DNA from: Scleromatobacter sp964418745
GTDB taxonomy: Bacteria; Pseudomonadota; Gammaproteobacteria; Burkholderiales; Burkholderiaceae_C
Assembly: GCA_964418745.1 (NCBI GenBank)
Contig: CAYQMX010000009.1
Span: 124,001 to 188,000 of the forward strand
Direction: 5' to 3'
Length of the DNA: 64,000 bases
The notes below the pieces were generated by a model. That model saw only the letters and a program-made list of their open reading frames with translations, did no database searches and was not told where the DNA came from. Each line of letters starts with the position of its first letter. Position 1 is the first letter of the stretch. This document shows positions 1 to 11,062 of the stretch, piece after piece. The position numbers and the translations under genes are program-made.

Positions 1-677
1 GCCGCGGCCACCGCCGCCGGTGCATCGCCCGGTGCCGGCTTGCGCTGGGCGGCACCGGTGCGGATGTCGTCCTCGGTGATGCGGGTGATCTCCACCGGCG
101 CCACGCCGCCGAGCACGCCCAGCTTCAGCGCCGCGGTGTAGGACAGGTCGATGACGCGGCCCGGCGAGAACGGCCCGCGGTCGTTCACCCGCACGATCAC
201 CTCCTTGCCGTTGGCCGGGTTGCGCACCCGGGCGTAGCTGGGGATGGGCAGCGTCTTGTGCGCCGCGGTCATCGCGTACATGTTGTAGGCCTCGCCGCTG
301 GCGGTGCGGTGGCCGTGGAACTTCTTGCCGTACCACGACGCCAGGCCGGTCTCGGCCAGCGCGCGGCCGTCGGTCAGCGGCACGTAGGTGCGCCCGGCGA
401 TCTCGTAGGGCTTGTTGGGCCCGCCGATGCGGATGGGCTCGATCTGCGGCACCGCGTCGGGCACGGCCTCCAGGTTGGGCGGCGGCTTCGCGTCCGGACC
501 GTCACGCTGCGCATTGCCCGGCGGCAGGCGCGACGCGGTGCCGGGACCGCCCGGGGCCGGCGGCGTCGTCTGGCACGCGGCCAGCACGGCCAGCGCCAGC
601 GTCGCGCCCACGGCCCGCAACGCGCGCGGCGCGGGCGGCGGGGTCAGCGGCGGTGAAGGGCGGTCATGAAGGGGCAT
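1..677 (-). CDS. rlpA: Septal ring lytic transglycosylase RlpA (lipoprotein, 3' end outside window)
   Basis: RlpA cleaves denuded glycan strands of peptidoglycan at the septum. From the ATG at 677 the protein begins with a hydrophobic stretch ending in a lipobox (LAVLAAC), so it should be an outer-membrane lipoprotein. A Pro/Ala-rich linker follows, then the double-psi beta-barrel domain with the typical RlpA signatures GLASWYGKKFHG, TASGE and VRVNDRGPF, including the Asp of the NDRGPF motif. After the barrel the reading frame runs into a low-complexity Ala/Pro linker and leaves the window, so a C-terminal SPOR domain, usual in the family, cannot be seen. The start is chosen because the alternative ATG a few bases downstream is in another frame and stops within eight codons. 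Confidence 0.88.
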   Translation of the reverse strand, partial: MPLHDRPSPPLTPPPAPRALRAVGATLALAVLAACQTTPPAPGGPGTASRLPPGNAQRDGPDAKPPPNLEAVPDAVPQIEPIRIGGPNKPYEIAGRTYVPLTDGRALAETGLASWYGKKFHGHRTASGEAYNMYAMTAAHKTLPIPSYARVRNPANGKEVIVRVNDRGPFSPGRVIDLSYTAALKLGVLGGVAPVEITRITEDDIRTGAAQRKPAPGDAPAAVAA

Positions 678-788
678 TCGTCGGTGGCTGCAAGCCGGAA
701 CGGGGCAGGGGCCCGCGGTGGCATCCGCGCGCCGGCCGAGCTTACACCGCACGAACCAGCGTCTGCTCACACTCGTTACGTGCCCGCG

Positions 789-1771
<983 letters not shown>

Positions 1772-1775
<4 letters not shown>

Positions 1776-1901
1776 GAGGCAGCCTCCGTCCTGCGGACCG
1801 CGGTGCGAGCGCCCTTCGGAGCGGCCGTGCGGGCGGTCATGAGGGTACCTCCGTCCTGCGGACTGCGGTGCGAGCGCCCTTCGGAGCGGCCGTGCGGGCG
1901 C

Positions 1902-1905
<4 letters not shown>
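1772..1905 (-). repeat. Two tandem 65-bp units, each a coupled 22-codon mini-ORF
   Basis: Two nearly identical 65-bp units (about 1783-1847 and 1848-1905 plus flank) separate the two ATPase genes. On the minus strand each unit is an open frame of 22 codons (1905 to 1837 and 1840 to 1772) encoding M(S/T)ARTAAPKGARTAVRRTE followed by VPS or AAS. The upstream ATPase stop overlaps the first mini-ORF start (ATGA), its stop overlaps the second start (ATGA), and the second stop overlaps the downstream ATPase start (ATGA). Each unit ends with a GGAGG Shine-Dalgarno sequence seven bases before the next ATG. The period of 65 equals 22 codons plus stop minus the four-base overlap, so extra copies preserve the chain. 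The units could be a spreading intergenic repeat, a translation-coupling device, or both. Confidence 0.85.
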
Positions 1906-2882
<977 letters not shown>

Positions 2883-2889
2883 GTCGCCC

Positions 2890-3816
2890 CTACATCACGC
2901 GGCGCGGGTCCAGCGCATCGCGCAGGCCGTCGCCGACGAAGTTGATGGCCATCACCGTCAGGAAGATCGCCGCGCCGGGAAACAGCGCCCAGTGGGCGGC
3001 GATGTCCAGGTGGTCCTTGCTGTCGAACAGCAGGCGGCCCCAGGTGGGGATGTCGGGCGGAAAGCCCAGGCCCAGGAACGACAGCGTGGACTCCGCGATG
3101 ATCGCGGCGGCCACGTTGATCGTGCCGGCGACGATCACCGGCCCCAGCGCGTTGGGCAGGATGTGGCGCCAGACCACGCGCAAGGGGGTCGCGCCCAGCG
3201 CCCGCGCGGCCTCGACGAATTCCTTCTCGCGCAGCGAGAAGAACTGCGCCCGCACCAGCCGCGCCACCTGCATCCAGCCGAAGCAGCCGATGACCAGCAC
3301 GATCAGCACGAACACCCCGCCCTCTGGCCCGAAGACGGCCTTCAGCGGCTCGCGGAACAGGTAGATCAGCAACAACAGCAGCGGCAGCTGTGGCAGCGAC
3401 AGGAACAGGTCGGTGAGCCACATCAGCGCGGCGTCGACCGGGCCCTTCGAGATGCCCGCGAGCGCGCCGACGGTCACGCCCACCAGCACCGCCATGGCCA
3501 TCGCCGCCAGCGCCACCGCCAGCGAGATGCGGCCGCCGTAGAGCATGCGCGCCAGCAGGTCCTGGCCCAGGTCGTCGGTGCCGAACGGATGCGCCGCGGA
3601 CGGCCCCTGCGTCGTCGCCGAGAAGTCGATCGCGTCGATCGGCACCCGCCAGGCCAGCGGCCCCAGCACCACCGCGGCCACCAGCAGCCCGAGCACGCCC
3701 AGGCTCGCCGTGGCCATGCGGTGGCGCCGGAAGCGCCGCCAGGCCTCGCCCCACGGCGACAGCACGCGGACGGGCCGCGTGTCAGCGGAGCGCGATGCGG
3801 GGGTCGAGGAGTCCAT
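2890..3816 (-). CDS. Peptide-type ABC transporter permease (DppC/OppC class)
   Basis: Inner-membrane permease of 308 residues. After a basic cytoplasmic N-terminus (WRRFRRHRMA) a first transmembrane helix follows, then the OppC-type motif HPFGTDDLGQDLLARMLYGGRISL. About five more helices and the EAA loop (EFVEAARALGATPLRVVWRHILPN), which contacts the ATPases, are clear. The C-terminus NFVGDGLRDALDPR is a hallmark of DppC/OppC proteins. The start at 3816 places the first 35 bases inside the end of the upstream permease gene, which is common in these operons and suggests coupled translation. Confidence 0.9.
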   Translation of the reverse strand: MDSSTPASRSADTRPVRVLSPWGEAWRRFRRHRMATASLGVLGLLVAAVVLGPLAWRVPIDAIDFSATTQGPSAAHPFGTDDLGQDLLARMLYGGRISLAVALAAMAMAVLVGVTVGALAGISKGPVDAALMWLTDLFLSLPQLPLLLLLIYLFREPLKAVFGPEGGVFVLIVLVIGCFGWMQVARLVRAQFFSLREKEFVEAARALGATPLRVVWRHILPNALGPVIVAGTINVAAAIIAESTLSFLGLGFPPDIPTWGRLLFDSKDHLDIAAHWALFPGAAIFLTVMAINFVGDGLRDALDPRRVM

Positions 3817-4741
3817 AAAGCAGGTCGGCGACGAGGTTGAAGACGATCACGAGCACGCTGAAGACGAACGTGACGCCCATGATCACCGGCGTGTCGTTGC
3901 GCAGGATGGCGTCGATCAGCAGCGAGCCGATGCCGGGGATGCGGAAGATCTGCTCGGTGACGATCGCGCCGCCGAACACGGTGGGCATCTGCAGCGCCAC
4001 CAGCGTGACGACGGGGATCAGCGCGTTGCGCAGCACGTGGCGCGTGATGACTCGGTGCTCCGGCAGGCCCTTGGAACGCGCCGTGGTCACGTGGTCCAGG
4101 CGGATGACGTCCAGCACCGCGGAGCGCACGTAGCGCGTCCAGCCGGCGCCCTGGAACAGGCCCAGCACGACCACCGGCATGATGGCCTGGCGCACATGCT
4201 CGACGACGGCGCGCCAGCCCGTCATCTCGACGTCGGAGCGGTAGACGAACGGCAGCCAGTCGAGCTTGATCGAAAACACCAGGATCAGCAGGATGCCGGT
4301 GAAGAACGTCGGCAGCGAGAAGCCCGCCAGCGCGATCGTGCTGGCGATGCGGTCGAACCACGAGTACGGCCGGACGGCCGACAGCGTGCCCACCGGCAGC
4401 GCGATGGCCAGCGCGAGCAATTGCGAGCTGCCGATCAGGCCGAGGGTGACCGGCACGCGCTGCCAGATCAGCGTGGTGACGTCGATGCGGCTGATGAACG
4501 AGAAGCCCCAGTCGCCGTGCAGCAGCGCCCACAGCCAGTGCAGGTAGCGCAGCGCGACCGGGTCGTCCAGGCCCAGGCTCGCGCGCAGGTGCACGCGCAC
4601 CTCCGGCGGCACATTGGAATTGGTGGCCAGCTCGGCGAACGGGTCGCCGGGGGCCAGCGCCAGCACCGTGAACAGCACGACGCTGATGCCCAGCAGGCTC
4701 GGGAGCGCGAGCGCCAGCCGGCGCAGGATGAAGCCCCCCAC
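3782..4741 (-). CDS. Peptide-type ABC transporter permease (DppB/OppB class)
   Basis: Inner-membrane permease of 319 residues that pairs with the product of 2890-3816. It opens with the conserved N-terminal helix followed by APGDPF, continues with the periplasmic segment LGLDDPVALRYLHWLWALLHGDWGFSF, and has the EAA motif ARSKGLPEHRVITRHVLRNALIPV and the C-terminal DLLYGLLDPRIAL typical of the DppB branch. Roughly six transmembrane helices are visible. It lies one base after the stop of the binding-protein gene and overlaps the next permease gene by 35 bases. The order binding protein, B, C, D, F is the standard one for peptide importers. Confidence 0.9.
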   Translation of the reverse strand: MGGFILRRLALALPSLLGISVVLFTVLALAPGDPFAELATNSNVPPEVRVHLRASLGLDDPVALRYLHWLWALLHGDWGFSFISRIDVTTLIWQRVPVTLGLIGSSQLLALAIALPVGTLSAVRPYSWFDRIASTIALAGFSLPTFFTGILLILVFSIKLDWLPFVYRSDVEMTGWRAVVEHVRQAIMPVVVLGLFQGAGWTRYVRSAVLDVIRLDHVTTARSKGLPEHRVITRHVLRNALIPVVTLVALQMPTVFGGAIVTEQIFRIPGIGSLLIDAILRNDTPVIMGVTFVFSVLVIVFNLVADLLYGLLDPRIALR

Positions 4742-4742
4742 G

Positions 4743-6527
4743 TCAGGCGCGGTACCAGTCGTGCAGCCCCGACAGGTCCAGGTCCCAGCCCGTCAGCGGC
4801 GCCACGATGCTCTTGCTCAGCGCGGTCACCTGCGCGCGCAGCGCCACCGGCACCACGTGGCCGGCGTTGCAGGCCATGTCGTTCATCTGCACGAACAGCG
4901 CGGCGCGCCTGACGGGATCGAGCTCGATCTCGGCGGCGCGGAACGCCTTGTCGAACTCGGGGCTGGACCAGCGGCACTTGTTCTGCAGCTGCCAGCCGTT
5001 GGACTTCTGGCAGACCTCCCACGAGACCCACTGCTGCATGAAGCGGTCGGGGTCGGTGCCCACGCGCGTGTTCAGGAACATCTCGATGTCGGCGAAGAAC
5101 TTGCCGTAGGTGTCCGGGTTGGCCAGGTCCGACGAGAAGAACACCGAGGCCGTGACCCCCTTGAGCGCGATCTCGACGCCGGCCTTGGCGCAGGCCTGCT
5201 TGACGATCGCCTGGACCTTCTGCCGCACCGAGTTGATGGAGGTCTGGTAGACGAACTTCAGGCGCTTGCCGTCCTTGGCGCGCACGCCGTCGGCGCCGCG
5301 CTTCCAGCCCGCGGCTTCCAGCAACGCGTTGGCCTTGTCGACGTTGAACTCGGCGACGATCGCATGGCTGTTGTACTGCACCGGGTTGTTCAGCGCGTTG
5401 GCGGTGGCCGTGGCCGCGCGGCCGAACACGAAGTCCTGGATGCTCTTGCGGTCGACCAGCAGGCCGAAGGCCTTGCGTACCGCCGGATCGGAGAACGCGA
5501 AATGCTTCGACTTGGCGCTGGCCCGTTCGCCGTCGACCTCGGTCCACGGGTCGGCGGCGTTGAGCATGATCATCTCGGCGTTGCCGGTGGGCTTGAACAC
5601 CATGGCGCCCTTGCCGCCGGCCTCCATGCCCTTGAGCACGTTGTCCTCCACCAGCACGTTCCAGGCGTAGTCGAACTCGCCGGTCTGCAGCACCGCGCGC
5701 GCGGCCGAGGTGGCGTCGCCGCCGCCCTTGATCTCGATGGTGTCGAAGAACGGCCGGTTGGGCATGTGGTAGTTCATGTTGGCCACGCCGCGCACCAGGT
5801 CGCCCGGCGTGAACTCGACGAACTTGTACGGCCCGGTGCCCACCGGCTTCTGGTTGGCCGGCGCCTCGCGTGACCGGGCACCCATGTATCCCGAGAACAG
5901 GTGCTTGGGAATCATCCAGATGTTGCAGGCGCGATCCCAGATCGGCGTCGGCTTGACGAAGTTGAAGCGCACCGTCGAGGCGTCGAGCTTCTCGACGCTC
6001 CTGACGTTCGTGTAGAAGCCCACGCTGAAGGCGCCGCCGGCCGGGTCGGTGGCGTACTGCCAGTTGAAGACGACGTCGTCGGCCGTGAATGGCTGGCCGT
6101 CGTGCCAGGAGACGTTCTTCTTCAGCTTCCAGGTGGTGGACAGGCCGTCGGCCGCGATGCCGCCGTTGGCGCGGCTGGGGATCTCGGCGGCCAGCACCGG
6201 CACCAGCACGCCGTCGGCGTCGTAGCGCGCCAGCGATTCGTAGAACGGGCGCGAGCCCTCCTGGTCCTTGGTGCCGGTGGCGAAGTGCGGGTTCAGCAGA
6301 GTGGGGCCCTGCCACAGCAGCAGGCGCAGCGGACCGCCGCCGCCGCGCTTGGTCGGCTTGTAGGGCGCCTCCGCGGCGCCGCCCTGGGCATGCGCCACAT
6401 CGGCGAGCATGGCCGAGGCGAGCGGCACGCCCACGCCCAGCGCGACCATGCGGGCCATGAACTCGCGTCGCGGCAGATGTCCGTCGCGCACCTGGGCCAC
6501 GAGGTCGCGCAGCATGTCTTGGGTCAT
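4743..6527 (-). CDS. Tat-exported peptide-type ABC transporter substrate-binding protein
   Basis: Periplasmic solute-binding protein of family 5 (peptide/nickel class), 594 residues. The N-terminus has a twin-arginine signal (PRREFMARMVALGVG) ending near ADVAHAQ, so it is probably exported folded. Family 5 features include WSPxx-like lobes such as KNVSWHDGQPFTADDVVFNW and the VRKAFGLLVDRKSI region. The ATG at 6527 was chosen because GGAGAG lies six bases upstream; an ATG at 6545 is in frame but has no comparable site. It is the first gene of the minus-strand operon and is divergent from the second peptide operon across a 263-base gap. The ligand is unknown. Confidence 0.87.
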   Translation of the reverse strand: MTQDMLRDLVAQVRDGHLPRREFMARMVALGVGVPLASAMLADVAHAQGGAAEAPYKPTKRGGGGPLRLLLWQGPTLLNPHFATGTKDQEGSRPFYESLARYDADGVLVPVLAAEIPSRANGGIAADGLSTTWKLKKNVSWHDGQPFTADDVVFNWQYATDPAGGAFSVGFYTNVRSVEKLDASTVRFNFVKPTPIWDRACNIWMIPKHLFSGYMGARSREAPANQKPVGTGPYKFVEFTPGDLVRGVANMNYHMPNRPFFDTIEIKGGGDATSAARAVLQTGEFDYAWNVLVEDNVLKGMEAGGKGAMVFKPTGNAEMIMLNAADPWTEVDGERASAKSKHFAFSDPAVRKAFGLLVDRKSIQDFVFGRAATATANALNNPVQYNSHAIVAEFNVDKANALLEAAGWKRGADGVRAKDGKRLKFVYQTSINSVRQKVQAIVKQACAKAGVEIALKGVTASVFFSSDLANPDTYGKFFADIEMFLNTRVGTDPDRFMQQWVSWEVCQKSNGWQLQNKCRWSSPEFDKAFRAAEIELDPVRRAALFVQMNDMACNAGHVVPVALRAQVTALSKSIVAPLTGWDLDLSGLHDWYRA

Positions 6528-6790
6528 CGGGTCTCTCCGGTTCATGAGCGTGGAGGTTAACGCGTTCCGGCCGGTTTCCAGGCACCGCCGTTCGATCGCC
6601 GCATCGGGGTCTACGCGGAGCCCGCGATTGGGGCACCGCGGCCCATGACCGTGCGCCGCACCAGCATGCGCACCCTGGTGGCTATGGCCGCCACCGATGC
6701 GCCGGCGCCGGCGTTGTGCTTCAATCCGTGGCAACCGGCCGCGGCCGGCGAGCGGCTGCCCAAAGCCGCCTGTGTGAGGGACCTTCCGAC

Positions 6791-8410
6791 ATGCCTGCGA
6801 ACCACCGTCGTTCGACGCCGCGGCTGTGCGCCGCCGTCGCCCTGTGCGCCTGCATGGGCGCCGCCGCCGCCGTCATTCCGCCCGGCACGCCGCTCGCCGC
6901 GAAGCAGGAGATGGTGCGCAACAACGGCGCCGAGCCGGAGTCGCTCGATCCGCAGCTGATCGAATCGACCAACGCCTTCAACATCCTGGTGGACCTGTTC
7001 GAGGGCCTGACGGTGGTGGACAACCACGCGAAGGTGGTGCCGGGCGTCGCCCGCTCGTGGCAACAGGTCGACCCGACCACCTGGGTGTTCAAGCTGCGTG
7101 CGGACGCGAAGTGGTCCGACGGCCAGCCGGTGACCGCGCCCGACTTCGTCTTCGGCTGGCATCGGCTGGTCGATCCGAAGAACGCGGCGGCGCTCGGCTC
7201 CACCTTCGGCGCCTACGTCCTCAACGGCGTGGCCATCACCCAGGGCAAGCTCCCCGTCACGGCGCTGGGCGTGCGCGCCGTCGACGCCGCCACGCTGGAA
7301 GTGAAGACACCCGGCCCGCTGCCGTTCCTGCCCTTCCTGCTGGCCAACGTGCAGTTCAGCCCCGTGCCCCGGGCCGTCGTCGAGAAGTTCGGCAAGGACT
7401 GGACCAAGCCGGCCAACCTGGTCAGCAACGGCGCCTACGTGCTCAAGGAGTGGCAGGTCAACAGCAAGGTGATCGTCGAGAAGAACCCGAAGTACTGGGA
7501 CGCCGCCAACGTCGCGCTGACCCGCGTCACCTACCTGCCGGTGGAGGACACCAACGCCGACCTGAAGCTGTACCAGTCGGGCGAGGAGGACATGATGCAG
7601 CGGCTGCCGCCCGGCACCTACGAGGCGTTGAAGGCCCAGTACCCGAAGGACATGCACAACAGCGTGCTGATCGCGCTGCGCTTCTGGGCGCTGAACAACA
7701 CCGACCCGCTGCTCAAGGACGTGCGGGTGCGCCAGGCGCTGTCGATGGTGATCGACCGCGAGATCCTGTCCACCCGGATCACCGCCGACGGCCAGGCGCC
7801 GGTCTACGGGCTGGCGGTCAAGGGCAGCGAGGGGGTCGATCCGGTGCGCTACGACTGGGCCGACTGGCCGATGGAACGCCGCGTGGCCGAGGCGCGCCGG
7901 CTGCTCGCCGAGGCGGGCGTCAAGCCCGGCACGCGGCTGAAGTTCGCCTACAACACGAGCGATTACCACAAGCGCATGGCCATCTTCACGGCCTCGGAAT
8001 GGAAGACCAAGCTGGGCCTGGACACCGAGCTGGAGAGCATGGAATACAAGGTGCTGATCCACCGCCGCCAGGCCGCCGAATACCAGGTCGCGCGCCATGC
8101 CTGGATCCCCGGCTACGCCGACATCACCGGGCTGCTGGCGCTGGTGCAATGCGGCAACGACGCCAACGACAACAAGAGCTGCAACAAGGCGGCCGACGCC
8201 CTGATCGCCCAGGCCGGCGCGCTGACCGATCCGGTGCGGCGCAGGGCCTTGCTGACCCAGGCGGTGCGCCTCGAGCTGGCGGACTATCCGCTGATCCCGC
8301 TGCTGCAGATGTCCCTGCCGCGCCTGGTCAAGCCCTGGATCGGCGGCTACGACGACGCCAACGACCAGGACGCCTTCCGCAGCAAGGACCTCTACATCCT
8401 GCGCCACTGA
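6791..8410 (+). CDS. oppA: Oligopeptide-binding protein, first tandem copy (OppA/MppA type)
   Basis: Periplasmic oligopeptide-binding protein, 539 residues, delivering peptides to the OppBC permease encoded downstream. The signal peptide ends near CMGAAAA. The family-5 motif is complete: NNGAEPESLDPQLIESTNAFNI near the N-terminus, TTWVFKLRADAKWSDGQPVTAPDFVFGW, and VRVRQALSMVIDREIL in the middle. The start at 6791 gives a normal signal peptide; in-frame codons further upstream would add a long basic leader. The neighbouring gene is a closely related paralogue, and many stretches are identical even at the base level. Both should feed one permease, possibly with different peptide preferences. 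Confidence 0.88.
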   Translation: MPANHRRSTPRLCAAVALCACMGAAAAVIPPGTPLAAKQEMVRNNGAEPESLDPQLIESTNAFNILVDLFEGLTVVDNHAKVVPGVARSWQQVDPTTWVFKLRADAKWSDGQPVTAPDFVFGWHRLVDPKNAAALGSTFGAYVLNGVAITQGKLPVTALGVRAVDAATLEVKTPGPLPFLPFLLANVQFSPVPRAVVEKFGKDWTKPANLVSNGAYVLKEWQVNSKVIVEKNPKYWDAANVALTRVTYLPVEDTNADLKLYQSGEEDMMQRLPPGTYEALKAQYPKDMHNSVLIALRFWALNNTDPLLKDVRVRQALSMVIDREILSTRITADGQAPVYGLAVKGSEGVDPVRYDWADWPMERRVAEARRLLAEAGVKPGTRLKFAYNTSDYHKRMAIFTASEWKTKLGLDTELESMEYKVLIHRRQAAEYQVARHAWIPGYADITGLLALVQCGNDANDNKSCNKAADALIAQAGALTDPVRRRALLTQAVRLELADYPLIPLLQMSLPRLVKPWIGGYDDANDQDAFRSKDLYILRH

Positions 8411-8498
8411 CGCCCGTGGCTCGGAACCTGCTTTCCACGCGGCACCGCACCCCTATACTGCGGTCGCCCTTTCCCGTTCGTGCCCGGAGCCTTCCCGA

Positions 8499-10124
8499 AT
8501 GAACATGCGCTGCACGCCGTCGCTGCCCCGAGCCCTCTTCGCCGCGGCGCTCGTCGCCGGCGGCCTGTCCGCCGCCCGGGCGGCCGTGATCCCGCCCGGC
8601 ACCGTGCTGTCGCCACGCCAGGAGATGGTGCGCAACAACGGCGCCGAGCCGGAATCGCTGGACCCGGCCTTCGTCGAGTCGGTCAACGGCGCCGAGATCG
8701 AGCGCGACCTGTTCGAGGGCCTGACCTCCACCGACCACCACAGCAACGTGGTGCCCGGCGTCGCCGAATCGTGGAAGCAGGTCGACGCCACCACCTGGGT
8801 CTTCAAGCTGCGCAGGAACGCGGTCTGGTCGAACGGCCAGCCGGTCACGGCGGAGGACTTCGTCTACGCCTGGCGGCGCTTCCTCGACCCGAAGACCGCC
8901 GCCAAGATCGCGTCGGTCTACGCCACCTACCTGTTCAACGGCCTGGACGTGGTCAACGGCAAGAAGCCGGTCACCGATCTCGGCGTGCGCGCCATCGACA
9001 AGGAGACCCTGGAGGTCAGGACGGCCGGCGCGGTGCCGTTCCTGCCCAGCGTCGTGTCCGTGGCGCAGTACTCGCCGCAGCCGCGCGCCACCATCGAGAA
9101 GTTCGGCAAGGACTGGACCAAGCCGGCCAACATGGTCAGCAACGGCGCCTACGTGCTCAAGGACTGGCAGGTCAACAGCAAGGTGATCGTCGAGAAGAAC
9201 CCGAAGTACTGGGACGCCGCCAACGTGCAGCTGACGCGGGTCACCTTTCTGTGCGTGGAGGACGGCAACGCCGACCTGAAGCTGTACCAGTCCGGCGAGG
9301 AGGACTTCATGCATCAGATCGCGCCGGGCGCGTACAACGCGCTCAAGGCGCAGTACCCCGGCGAGATGCACAACGGCCCGCTGTACGGGCTGCGCTTCTA
9401 CGGGCTCAACAACACGGATCCGCTGCTCAAGGACGTGCGCGTGCGCAAGGCCCTGTCGATGGTGATCGACCGCGAGATCCTGTCGGCCAAGGTCACCGCC
9501 GACGGGCAGGCGCCGCTGTACGGCCTGGCCGTCAAGGGCCTGGCCGGCATCGCCCAGACGCGCTACGACTGGGCCGAGTGGCCGATGGACAAGCGCGTCG
9601 CCGAGGCGCGCAAGCTGCTGGCCGACGCCGGCGTCAAGCCCGGCACGCACCTGAAGTTCGTCTACAACAACAGCGACTATCACAAGAAGATGGCGATCTT
9701 CGCCGCCTCCGAGTGGAAGACCAAGCTGGGCCTCGAGACCGACATGGACAGCCTCGAGTTCAAGGTGCTGATCCGCAAGCGCCACGACGGCGACTTCCAG
9801 ATCGCGCGCCACGGCTGGGTGGCCACGTTCAACGACGCCACCGTGTTCCTGGCGCTGGTCGAGTGCGGTTCGGACGCCAACGACAACCGCAACTGCAACA
9901 AGAAGGCCGACGAGCTGATCGCGCAGGGCAACCTGCAGACCGATCCCGCCAGGCGCGAGGCGCTGCTGACGCAGGCGGCCCGGCTCGTGATGGACGACTA
10001 CCCGCTGATCCCGCTGTTGCAGTACAGCGTGCCGCGCCTGATCAAGCCCTGGGTCGGCGGCTACGACGACCTGAACGGCATGGATCGCTACCGCAGCAAG
10101 GATTTCTACATCCTCAAGCACTAG
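8499..10124 (+). CDS. oppA: Oligopeptide-binding protein, second tandem copy (OppA/MppA type)
   Basis: Second binding protein of the plus-strand operon, 541 residues, with signal peptide ending near GGLSAARA. It aligns end to end with the upstream copy: both share NNGAEPESLDP, the block PKYWDAANV and YQSGEED, while regions such as the lobe after residue 190 differ. Its gene ends 16 bases before the OppB permease gene, so this is the copy most tightly bound to the transporter. An 88-base gap separates the two copies and contains a possible -10 element (TATACT), so the second copy may have its own promoter. The arrangement indicates a tandem duplication rather than two unrelated proteins. Confidence 0.88.
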   Translation: MNMRCTPSLPRALFAAALVAGGLSAARAAVIPPGTVLSPRQEMVRNNGAEPESLDPAFVESVNGAEIERDLFEGLTSTDHHSNVVPGVAESWKQVDATTWVFKLRRNAVWSNGQPVTAEDFVYAWRRFLDPKTAAKIASVYATYLFNGLDVVNGKKPVTDLGVRAIDKETLEVRTAGAVPFLPSVVSVAQYSPQPRATIEKFGKDWTKPANMVSNGAYVLKDWQVNSKVIVEKNPKYWDAANVQLTRVTFLCVEDGNADLKLYQSGEEDFMHQIAPGAYNALKAQYPGEMHNGPLYGLRFYGLNNTDPLLKDVRVRKALSMVIDREILSAKVTADGQAPLYGLAVKGLAGIAQTRYDWAEWPMDKRVAEARKLLADAGVKPGTHLKFVYNNSDYHKKMAIFAASEWKTKLGLETDMDSLEFKVLIRKRHDGDFQIARHGWVATFNDATVFLALVECGSDANDNRNCNKKADELIAQGNLQTDPARREALLTQAARLVMDDYPLIPLLQYSVPRLIKPWVGGYDDLNGMDRYRSKDFYILKH

Positions 10125-10140
10125 CCCGGACGCGAACGCC

Positions 10141-11061
10141 ATGTGGGCCTACGTCGTCAGACGCCTCCTTGTCACGATCCCCACGGTGCTCGCCGTGGTG
10201 ACGATCTGCTACCTGCTGCTGCATGTCACGCCGGGCGGGCCGTTCGATGCCGAACGCAAGGTCTCCGACGCCGTGCTGGCCAACCTGCAGGCGAAGTACC
10301 ACCTGGACCTGCCGCTGTGGAAGCAGTACCTGTACTACCTGAACGACCTGCTGCACGGCGACCTCGGCGCGTCGTTCCGCTACGCGGACTGGTCGGTCAA
10401 CGACCTCGTCGCGCGGGCGCTGCCGGTCTCGCTGGCCATCGGCGGCACGGCGATGGTCATCGCGGTGCTGGTGGGCGTCGCGCTGGGCATCGCCGCGGCG
10501 CTGCGCCAGAACAGCGCGGTCGACTACCTGGTCATGCTGTTCGGCAATATCGGCAGCGTGCTGCCGTCGTTCGTGCTGGGGCCGGTGCTGGTGCTCGTGT
10601 TCGCGATCACGCTGCCGTGGCTGCCCTCGGGCGGCTGGGACGACTTCGCGCCGCGCTACATGATCCTGCCCATCGTGCTGCTCACGCTGATCAACATCTC
10701 GACGATCGGCCGCATCATGCGCGGCAGCCTGATCGAGGTGCTGAGCTCCAACTTCATCCGCACCGCGCGCGCCAAGGGCCTGCCGATGCGCCTCGTGGTG
10801 CTGCGCCATGCGCTGCGCCCGGCGCTGCTGCCGGTGGTCTCGGTGATCGGGCCGCTGGCGATCTCGTCGATCACGTCGGCCATCGTCACCGAGTCGTGGT
10901 TCTCGATTCCCGGGCTGGGCAAGCTGATCGTCAACGGCGCCTCCGACCGCGACTACACGCTGGTGCTGGGGCTGGTGGTGCTGGTCACCGTGCTGGCGGT
11001 GCTGCTGAACCTGGTCGTCGACCTGGCCTATGCCTGGCTCGACCCGAAGATCCGGTACTGA
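10141..11061 (+). CDS. oppB: Oligopeptide ABC transporter permease OppB
   Basis: Inner-membrane permease, 306 residues. The N-terminus (MWAYVVRRLLVTIPTVLAV, first helix) is very close to classical OppB, and is followed by the characteristic HVTPGGPFDAER and the periplasmic LDLPLWKQYLYYLNDLLHGDLGASF. The EAA loop reads ARAKGLPMRLVVLRHALRPALLP. The C-terminal segment DLAYAWLDPKIRY matches the OppB end. It begins 16 bases after the second binding-protein gene and its stop is followed one base later by the OppC start, indicating a single transcript. Confidence 0.93.
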   Translation: MWAYVVRRLLVTIPTVLAVVTICYLLLHVTPGGPFDAERKVSDAVLANLQAKYHLDLPLWKQYLYYLNDLLHGDLGASFRYADWSVNDLVARALPVSLAIGGTAMVIAVLVGVALGIAAALRQNSAVDYLVMLFGNIGSVLPSFVLGPVLVLVFAITLPWLPSGGWDDFAPRYMILPIVLLTLINISTIGRIMRGSLIEVLSSNFIRTARAKGLPMRLVVLRHALRPALLPVVSVIGPLAISSITSAIVTESWFSIPGLGKLIVNGASDRDYTLVLGLVVLVTVLAVLLNLVVDLAYAWLDPKIRY

Positions 11062-11062
11062 G

